Assembly: GCA_001873365.1 (NCBI GenBank)
Contig: MNYZ01000087.1
Coordinates: 1 to 64,000, forward strand
Direction of reading: 5' to 3'
DNA: 64,000 nt
From: Oscillatoriales cyanobacterium CG2_30_40_61
GTDB taxonomy: Bacteria > Cyanobacteriota > Cyanobacteriia > Cyanobacteriales > Microcoleaceae
Shown here piece by piece: positions 58,317-64,000 of this stretch (the stretch's first letter is position 1; every line of letters starts with the position of its first letter). The notes beneath the pieces were generated by a model. It was given only the letters and a program-made list of their open reading frames with translations. It was not told the DNA's origin and did no database searches. A program made the position numbers and the translations under genes.

Positions 58317-58425
58317 AGGACTTACGCACCCAACCAAAGAAACCGGGTTTTTTTCCGAAAATACTTCGTTGTGACCCACATATTCTCTAAAAACCCGGTT
58401 TCTCGGGCGACGGTGCGTAAGTCCT
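58317..58425. mobile_element. MITE-like inverted-repeat element (copy 3), perfect 14-bp ends
   Basis: 109 bp. Ends AGGACTTACGCACC and GGTGCGTAAGTCCT are perfect 14-bp inverted repeats. Inner arms GAAACCGGGTTTTTTT and AAAACCCGGTTTCTCG and the centre ACTTCG(T)TGTGACCCACA match copies at 2801 and 17688. It lies between rca and the pentapeptide-repeat gene; the rest of 58181-58510 holds a partial GGGGGGATTTAG repeat and no gene. Confidence 0.88.
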
Positions 58426-58510
58426 ATTTGAGAAAGAATGATCCAGTAAACCTTACGGTGAAGCCTTTCTCCCCTGTTGCGTGCTATACCATCACAATCT
58501 GAGTTATGCC

Positions 58511-59194
58511 ATGAAAGGGATTACTTTCGTGATTAAAATTGGGTTAATTATAAGTTTGATTTTTGGCTGGACATTTCCTGCTAATGCAGTTAACCCAAAA
58601 ACGATCAAACAATTGATAGAAACCAAAGATTGTCATTCATTTATCTGGAAAAAGTGTAACTTATCAGGGGCAAATTTACAAGGATTAGATTTATCAAATA
58701 CTAACTTATCCGGGGCAAATTTAAAACAAGCAAATTTAAAAGGAGCTAACTTAAAATATGCTAACTTATCGGGAGCAAATTTAAGGCAAGCCCACCTAGA
58801 AAACGCTATTTTATTAAGAGCAAATCTCAGCAATGCTCAATTATCCTTTGCTAATTTAACTCAATCTAATTTGTTAGAAGTAAATTTAACCTTAGCTAAT
58901 CTCAGCTATGCTAATTTAGAAAAAGCCAGATTATTAGGAGCAAGATTATGGGGAACAAATTTAAGTCAAGCTAATTTAAGCCAGACAAGTTTACGGGGAA
59001 CAAATTTACAATATGCCAATTTAGAAAATAGTAATTTAAGTTTTGCAGATGTGAATAGTTTATTATTTCGAGATGCTACTCAATTTACTAATTTTAGTAA
59101 TGCTAATTTACAAGGAGCAAACCTCGAAGGAGTGCACCTAGAAACCGTAATCTTACAAGGTGCTGTCATGCCCGACGGTTCAATTCATGAATAA
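58511..59194 (+). CDS. Secreted pentapeptide-repeat protein
   Basis: 227 residues from the ATG at 58511 (a GTG at 58481 is also in frame). Signal peptide: hydrophobic 6-22, cleavage near ANA at about 27. Then CHSFIWKKCNLSG and about 35 pentapeptides of the A(N/D)Lxx type (about 48-220) that fold into a right-handed quadrilateral helix. Many cyanobacteria encode such proteins in the lumen or periplasm; functions are mostly unknown. No partner gene is evident. Confidence 0.92.
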   Translation: MKGITFVIKIGLIISLIFGWTFPANAVNPKTIKQLIETKDCHSFIWKKCNLSGANLQGLDLSNTNLSGANLKQANLKGANLKYANLSGANLRQAHLENAILLRANLSNAQLSFANLTQSNLLEVNLTLANLSYANLEKARLLGARLWGTNLSQANLSQTSLRGTNLQYANLENSNLSFADVNSLLFRDATQFTNFSNANLQGANLEGVHLETVILQGAVMPDGSIHE

Positions 59195-59252
59195 TCCTCA
59201 AAGGTCAAAATAGGTTATAATCTTAAAGGAAACAAACTGTTGATTTAATTTC

Positions 59253-59990
59253 ATGCTGGAAACTCTACAAATTAAATTGTATGAACTAGCACAACTGGCA
59301 AATTATCTGGTTCAAACCCAACTGAATCACCTAAGTTTTGTTAGTATTGGTGTTATTTTTATCGCAGGTTTATTGACCAGTTTAACTCCTTGTATGCTAT
59401 CGATGTTGCCAATTACAATTGGTTATATTGGGGGCTATGAAACCGAAAATCGAATCCAAGCCGCAATTCAATCAATCTGGTTTGCATTGGGACTGGCGAC
59501 CACCTTAGCCGGGTTGGGAATTTTAGCGTCTTTTGTCGGACAAGTCTATGGTAAAATTGGCTTGGGTTTACCAATTATTGTGAGTTTAATTGCCATTTTA
59601 ATGGGGTTAAATTTATTAGAAGCTCTACCAATACAATTACCCGCCTTTGATACCATAGGATGGATACCTAAAGGGTTTCCCCATAGCTTGAAATCCTATT
59701 TATTAGGGTTAACCTTTGGGTTAGTGGCTTCTCCCTGTAGTACCCCCGTTTTAGCTACCTTATTAGCCTGGGTTTCAACCACAGGAGATATGATTTTAGG
59801 CGGAGTTTTATTATTATCTTATGGGGTGGGTTACGTCGCCCCATTGGTATTAGCAGGAACCTTTACCGCCACAATTAAAAAGTTACTAGAACTGCGAAAA
59901 TGGTCAAGTTGGATTACCCCTAGTAGTGGAGTTTTATTAGTGGGATTTGGTGTATTTTCTCTATTATTTAGATTTTTACCTGTTGCTTAA
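59253..59990 (+). CDS. ccdA: Cytochrome c biogenesis protein CcdA
   Basis: 245 residues with six membrane helices. TSLTPCMLSMLPITIGY and ASPCSTPVLATLLAW carry the two reactive cysteines that pass electrons from stromal/cytosolic thioredoxin to the lumen. It keeps apocytochrome c heme-binding cysteines reduced in the system II pathway. Ccs1 follows after 15 bases. Confidence 0.95.
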   Translation: MLETLQIKLYELAQLANYLVQTQLNHLSFVSIGVIFIAGLLTSLTPCMLSMLPITIGYIGGYETENRIQAAIQSIWFALGLATTLAGLGILASFVGQVYGKIGLGLPIIVSLIAILMGLNLLEALPIQLPAFDTIGWIPKGFPHSLKSYLLGLTFGLVASPCSTPVLATLLAWVSTTGDMILGGVLLLSYGVGYVAPLVLAGTFTATIKKLLELRKWSSWITPSSGVLLVGFGVFSLLFRFLPVA

Positions 59991-60005
59991 TTTAAGGAGA
60001 TAAAA

Positions 60006-61415
60006 ATGGATACGGAGCTTTCAATATTTCAAAAAATCATGGCTGGAGAAACGGCTATTCAAAAAATGATTAGGAAAGAGATTTTGCCACTTTTGGCAGA
60101 TTTACGACTAGCAATTTTATTGTTATTAATTATTGCTGTTTTTAGTATTTCTGGAACCGTTCTGGAACAGGGACAATCCCTGGAATATTATCAATCTAAT
60201 TACCCTGAACATCCGGCTTTATTTGGGTTTTTAACCTGGAAAGTTATTGTTTTTATTGGAATTGATCATGTCTATCGAACTTGGTGGTTTTTATCACTTT
60301 TAGTATTATTTGGTAGTAGTTTAACTGCTTGTACCTTTACCCGACAATTACCTACTTTAAAATCCGCCCGTCGCTGGACATATTACGATAAACCAAAACA
60401 ATTTCAAAATATCGCTTTAAGTGCTGAATTAACTACAGGTTCATTAACAGCTTTAGAACCTTTATTAAAAAAACGCAATTATTTAGTCTTTCAAGAAGGT
60501 AATAAACTTTATGCGAGACGGGGACTGATTGGCAGAATAGGGCCAATTATTGTTCATGCTAGTATGTTAATTATTTTAGCCGGATCTATTATCGGTTCCA
60601 TGACGGGATTTATTGCTCAAGAATTAGTTCCGGGCGGGAATACTTTTCAAGTTAAAAATATCCTAGATGCGGGACAATTTTCTCAATCTCAAATTCCTAA
60701 AGATTGGTCAGTTAAAGTTAATCGGTTTTGGATTGATTATGATGCGGAAGGTAGAATTGATCAATTTTATTCTGATTTATCAGTATTAAATCAACAAGGA
60801 GAAGAAGTTGATCGCAAAACGATTCACGTTAACGAACCTTTGCACTATCAAGGTGTTACTTTTTATCAAGCAGATTGGGGTATTGCAGCGTTACGAGTAC
60901 GGGTGAATAAAAGTCCGGTCTTTCGTTTACCGATGGCACAATTAGAAACCCAAGGAAAGGGTAGAATTTGGGGAACTTGGATTCCAATTAAACCGGATTT
61001 TAGTGCGGGGGTTTCTGTCTTAGCTAGGGATTTAAAAGGAAATGTATTAGTTTATAATGGCAAGGGTGAATTAGTTTCAACAGTTAGAGAGGGAATGTCA
61101 ACGGAAGTGGATGGAGTTACAGTATTTATTGATGAAATTATCGGGAGTACAGGATTACAAATAAAAGCCGATCCGGGGATTCCTATTGTTTATTTAGGGT
61201 TTGGATTATTAATGATTAGTGTGATCATGAGTTATGTTTCCCATTCGCAAATTTGGGCATTAAAAGAAGGCGATCGCTTATATATTGGCGGGAAAACAAA
61301 TCGAGCTAAAGTTACTTTTGAACGAGAAATTGTCGCCATTTTAGATGACTTGGATAATCTAGATCAGAATAATACACTTTCGTTAGGGAGTTTGTCAGAA
61401 AATCCTCAAAGTTAA
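60006..61415 (+). CDS. ccs1: Cytochrome c biogenesis protein Ccs1 (ResB family)
   Basis: 469 residues. N-terminal helices with [28 protein letters not shown] and [20 protein letters not shown], a histidine in [16 protein letters not shown], a large luminal domain and a C-terminal helix ([23 protein letters not shown]), all of the ResB/Ccs1 family. With CcsA it delivers heme to apocytochromes on the lumen side. Good RBS (AAGGAG) at the start; co-transcribed with ccdA. A short hairpin (AGAAACTG ... CAGTTTCT) lies at 61421-61451. Confidence 0.96.
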   Translation: MDTELSIFQKIMAGETAIQKMIRKEILPLLADLRLAILLLLIIAVFSISGTVLEQGQSLEYYQSNYPEHPALFGFLTWKVIVFIGIDHVYRTWWFLSLLVLFGSSLTACTFTRQLPTLKSARRWTYYDKPKQFQNIALSAELTTGSLTALEPLLKKRNYLVFQEGNKLYARRGLIGRIGPIIVHASMLIILAGSIIGSMTGFIAQELVPGGNTFQVKNILDAGQFSQSQIPKDWSVKVNRFWIDYDAEGRIDQFYSDLSVLNQQGEEVDRKTIHVNEPLHYQGVTFYQADWGIAALRVRVNKSPVFRLPMAQLETQGKGRIWGTWIPIKPDFSAGVSVLARDLKGNVLVYNGKGELVSTVREGMSTEVDGVTVFIDEIIGSTGLQIKADPGIPIVYLGFGLLMISVIMSYVSHSQIWALKEGDRLYIGGKTNRAKVTFEREIVAILDDLDNLDQNNTLSLGSLSENPQS

Positions 61416-61420
61416 CTATA

Positions 61421-61451
61421 GAAACTGAGTTTCTCCCAAAAACCCAGTTTC
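61421..61451 (+). repeat. Hairpin after ccs1 resembling the MITE core
   Basis: AGAAACTGAGTTTCTC and AAAACCCAGTTTCT form an 8-bp inverted repeat that resembles the inner arms (GAAACCGGGTTT) of the MITE family without the outer ends. It may be a decayed copy. No T tract follows, so it is not called a terminator. Confidence 0.5.
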
Positions 61452-61477
61452 TGGTAATTATTTTTAGGTAAAAAAAT

Positions 61478-63574
61478 ATGACTGAAATTCTTCAAAATCA
61501 AGCCTTATTATTTCTTAGACAAGCTCTCAATAATCCTACGGCTAATTTTAGAGATGGACAATGGGAAGCGATCGCCGATTTAATCCAAAATCGTTCTCAA
61601 CTTCTCGTTGTTCAACGCACAGGATGGGGTAAAAGTTTAGTCTATTTTTTGGCAACTCGCCTGCTCAGAAATCAAAAATCAGGCCCGACTTTATTGATTT
61701 CTCCCCTATTAGCATTAATGCGAAATCAAATGGTGGCGGCGGAACGAATTGGGGTGAAAGCTGCTACAATTAATTCAGATAATCAAGAGCAATGGGATAG
61801 CATTCAAAAGCAATTATTAGCCGGACAGATTGATCTTTTATTAATTTCTCCAGAACGTCTTGGAAATGAAGACTTTAGAAACAATATTTTAATTCCTATT
61901 TCTCAAAAAATCGGTTTATTTGTGGTCGATGAAGCCCATTGTATTTCCGACTGGGGACATGACTTTAGACCTGATTATCGTCGCATTGTCAGAATTTTAC
62001 AAGCTCTCCCGAAAACTATTCCGGTTTTAGCTACAACCGCTACTGCAAATAATCGAGTTGTTGAGGATATTAAAACCCAACTGGGAGACAATTTACACAT
62101 CGTCCGAGGAGCTTTAACTCGGAATAGTTTAAAACTGCAAAATATTCACCTTCCTAACCCGGCTAGTCGTCTGGCTTGGTTAGCAGAAACCTTGCCCAAT
62201 TTACCCGGAAGCGGCATTATTTATACCTTAACGGTGAAAGATGCAGAAAGAGTAGCAGAATGGTTACAAACGCAAGGAATTGATGGGAAAGCCTATCACG
62301 GACAATCAGAATCACGGGAACCTTTAGAAAATCAACTCTTGAATAATGAAATTAAAGTTTTAGTAGCAACAACCGCATTAGGAATGGGTTTTGATAAGCC
62401 CGATTTAGGGTTTGTAATTCATTATCAAAGACCGGGTTCTGTTGTGCATTACTATCAACAAGTAGGACGGGCAGGAAGGGCTGTTGAACAAGCTTATGGG
62501 ATTCTTTTGTGTGGCGATGAAGATGATGATATTATTAATTATTTTATTCAAACAGCCTTTCCACCAGAAGCCCATACTCAATCCATTTTAAATGCTTTAA
62601 ATCAATCTCAAAATGGTTTTTCAACCCCGGAACTTGAAAAATATTGTAATTTATCCAGAGGACAAATTGACAAAGTTTTAAAACTACTATCTTTAGAATT
62701 TCCCAGTCCAGTTGTCAAGCAAAAAACGAAATGGTATGCGACATCAATTGATTATCAACCTAATAGTCAAAAAATAGAAATATTAACTCAAATTAGACGA
62801 CAAGAACAAGCTCAAATGCAAGATTATATGAACAGTCAATCTTGCTTAATGGAATTTTTATCAACAGCTTTAGATGATCCCTATGCTCAACCCTGTGGAA
62901 AATGTGCCGTTTGTTTAGGTCAACAATTATTCCCTGAAACGGCTGCTTTAGAAATAGTTAATCAAGCCATTCAATACCTAAAACGTTGTGATTTAATCAT
63001 TGAACCTCGCAAACAATGGCCGTCAAAAGGAGCCTTACAAATTTATGATTTTTCAGGTAACATTAAACCAGATTTAAAGTCAGAAATTGGACGAGCGTTA
63101 TGTCTTTGGGGGGATGCAGGTTGGGGAGAATTGGTAAAAACTGGAAAATATCAAAACCGTTATTTTGATGATGTCTTATTGCAGGGTGTAATCGAAATGA
63201 TTCAGCGATGGCAACCGCAACCAAAACCAACTTGGGTAACTTGTGTTCCTTCCTTAAATCGTTCTCAATTAGTGCCGGATTTTGCTGAAAGATTAGCTCA
63301 AAAATTAGGTTTACCTTTTTTTCCAGTAGTGCAAAAAATTCGCCAGACCCAACCTCAAAAAACCATGAGTAATAGCTATCAACAAGCTCATAATTTAGAT
63401 GGTGCATTTCAAATTGATCTGGAAAATATTCAAAAAGGTGCTGTTTTTTTAGTCGATGATTTTGTGGATTCTCGATGGACATTAACTATCGTTACCGCCC
63501 TATTACGTCAAGGGGGAAGTGGTCAAGTTTTTCCCCTGGCTTTAGCTTTAAATTCCTTATCTCAATCTAGTTAA
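61478..63574 (+). CDS. recQ: RecQ-family DNA helicase with C-terminal phosphoribosyltransferase-like domain
   Basis: 698 residues. Helicase core: RTGWGKS (Walker A), VVDEAHCISDWGHDFRPDYRRI (DEAH), TATANN, GIIYTLTVKDAERVAEWL, ALGMGFDKPDLGFVIHY and QQVGRAGRA. A zinc site CLMEF ... CGKCAVC follows. HRDC is absent; instead the last 160 residues include KIRQTQPQKTMSNSYQQAHNLDGAF and VFLVDDFVDSRWTLTIVTALLRQGG, a ComF-like phosphoribosyltransferase pattern whose PRPP loop is altered (DDFVDSRWT instead of DDVxTTGAT). Enzymatic transferase activity is therefore doubtful. dprA starts 11 bases downstream. Confidence 0.92.
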   Translation: MTEILQNQALLFLRQALNNPTANFRDGQWEAIADLIQNRSQLLVVQRTGWGKSLVYFLATRLLRNQKSGPTLLISPLLALMRNQMVAAERIGVKAATINSDNQEQWDSIQKQLLAGQIDLLLISPERLGNEDFRNNILIPISQKIGLFVVDEAHCISDWGHDFRPDYRRIVRILQALPKTIPVLATTATANNRVVEDIKTQLGDNLHIVRGALTRNSLKLQNIHLPNPASRLAWLAETLPNLPGSGIIYTLTVKDAERVAEWLQTQGIDGKAYHGQSESREPLENQLLNNEIKVLVATTALGMGFDKPDLGFVIHYQRPGSVVHYYQQVGRAGRAVEQAYGILLCGDEDDDIINYFIQTAFPPEAHTQSILNALNQSQNGFSTPELEKYCNLSRGQIDKVLKLLSLEFPSPVVKQKTKWYATSIDYQPNSQKIEILTQIRRQEQAQMQDYMNSQSCLMEFLSTALDDPYAQPCGKCAVCLGQQLFPETAALEIVNQAIQYLKRCDLIIEPRKQWPSKGALQIYDFSGNIKPDLKSEIGRALCLWGDAGWGELVKTGKYQNRYFDDVLLQGVIEMIQRWQPQPKPTWVTCVPSLNRSQLVPDFAERLAQKLGLPFFPVVQKIRQTQPQKTMSNSYQQAHNLDGAFQIDLENIQKGAVFLVDDFVDSRWTLTIVTALLRQGGSGQVFPLALALNSLSQSS

Positions 63575-63585
63575 ATTTAAACCCC

Positions 63586-64000
63586 ATGCTCAACCATCAA
63601 TTACCTTCTGATACCCAAGCAATTTTATTATTATGTGCCAACTTTGGTCAAAATCGCAAAACCGAACCGCAACCGTTAACTTTAAGTGAATATAATACCC
63701 TAGCTAATTGTTTACGGTTACAGCAATTAACGCCAAAAAATTTATTAGAAGAAACGGCTAAAAAACAGCTATTAGAAATGATCATTCCTCTTGATCCTAA
63801 CCGAATTATTGCCTTATTAGAACGGGGAATGATGTTAAGTTTAGCGGTAGAAAAATGGACAAGTCAAGGGTTATGGATATTGGGACGAAGTGATCCTGAA
63901 TATCCTCGCTGTCTCAAACAAAAACTTCAACATTTAGCCCCAGCAATTTTATATGGTGTGGGGAATTTTGAACTACTTTCTCAAGGGGGTTTAGCGGTGG
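63586..64000 (+). CDS. dprA: DNA processing protein DprA, N-terminal part (runs off window end)
   Basis: ATG at 63586; 138 codons are visible. The sequence has an N-terminal helical domain, then RIIALLERGMMLSLAVEKW, SQGLWILGRSDPEYPRCLKQKL and APAILYGVGNFELLSQGGLAV, which is the DprA lead-in to the Rossmann-fold ssDNA-binding domain. DprA loads RecA on incoming single strands during natural transformation. It follows recQ by 11 bases and the two are very likely one transcript. Confidence 0.9.
   Translation, partial: MLNHQLPSDTQAILLLCANFGQNRKTEPQPLTLSEYNTLANCLRLQQLTPKNLLEETAKKQLLEMIIPLDPNRIIALLERGMMLSLAVEKWTSQGLWILGRSDPEYPRCLKQKLQHLAPAILYGVGNFELLSQGGLAV

Noticed and set aside
58300-58440. Target-site duplication for MITE copy 3
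   Set aside because: TTTGA occurs on both sides but is not at matching distance from the ends, so no duplication can be claimed.
63063-63482. 139-codon minus-strand frame inside recQ
   Set aside because: Fully inside a well-supported gene, composition matches an antisense shadow.

Overview
The window is a cyanobacterial chromosome segment, most likely from a filamentous Oscillatoriales relative such as Planktothrix (genus is inference). Direct support: photosystem II D1 (psbA), Ycf54, MenG of the phylloquinone/plastoquinone type, Rubisco activase with a small-subunit-like tail, CrtE, system II cytochrome c biogenesis (CcdA and Ccs1), many GCGATCGC (HIP1) octamers, and abundant 7-9 bp tandem repeats between genes. 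Base composition is AT-leaning, about 40% G+C by eye, and gene density is high on both strands.

Layout. 1-2.8 kb: the 5' end of a 5S rRNA gene on the minus strand with its own promoter and no 23S beside it, a J-domain membrane protein and a P-loop ATPase. 2.8-3.0 kb: a small inverted-repeat element (MITE-like). 3.1-8.4 kb: psbA for the low-oxygen D1' isoform, a DUF3122-like secreted protein, aroE, a secreted protein and a kinase-TPR protein. 8.5-13.1 kb: acs and a hybrid histidine kinase. 13.2-20.6 kb: a cobalamin cluster (cobK, cobL, then cobalamin riboswitch-cobG-cobH-cobI-cobG/cobJ-type fusion) interrupted by a two-gene minus-strand module of unknown function and by a second MITE that ends cobG. 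21-25.4 kb: an exopolysaccharide/GDP-fucose block (fcl, gmd, sugar transferase, a 78-codon ORF, GT4). 25.9-34 kb: PAS-GAF histidine kinase, clpX, a DUF4087 protein, an ABC exporter and a kinase-WD40 protein.

34.3-50.5 kb: ssb, TPR protein, response regulator-GAF, menG, DUF445, DUF3493, a secreted beta-helix protein, two RTX-type calcium-binding proteins flanking yidD-truB, an HD-domain protein, ligA, nnr, an M23 peptidase without signal peptide, a NUDIX hydrolase and a small lipoprotein. 50.5-58.2 kb: folD, a decayed type I export cassette (ABC and HlyD fragments head to head), crtE, a PAP2-like protein, ycf54, pdxJ and rca. 58.3-64 kb: a third MITE, a secreted pentapeptide protein, ccdA-ccs1, a RecQ helicase with a C-terminal phosphoribosyltransferase-like domain, and dprA running off the end.

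Most of the window is ordinary core cyanobacterial metabolism. The strongest points for a second look are: the D1' triple signature in psbA (A80/L158/A286) with all manganese ligands kept; a solitary, separately promoted 5S gene; the RecQ-PRTase fusion directly upstream of dprA; the MITE whose terminal repeat supplies the cobG stop codon; the toxin/immunity-like pair inside the cobalamin cluster; and two RTX proteins within 12 kb of a broken type I exporter. No CRISPR array, prophage or intact transposase was seen.
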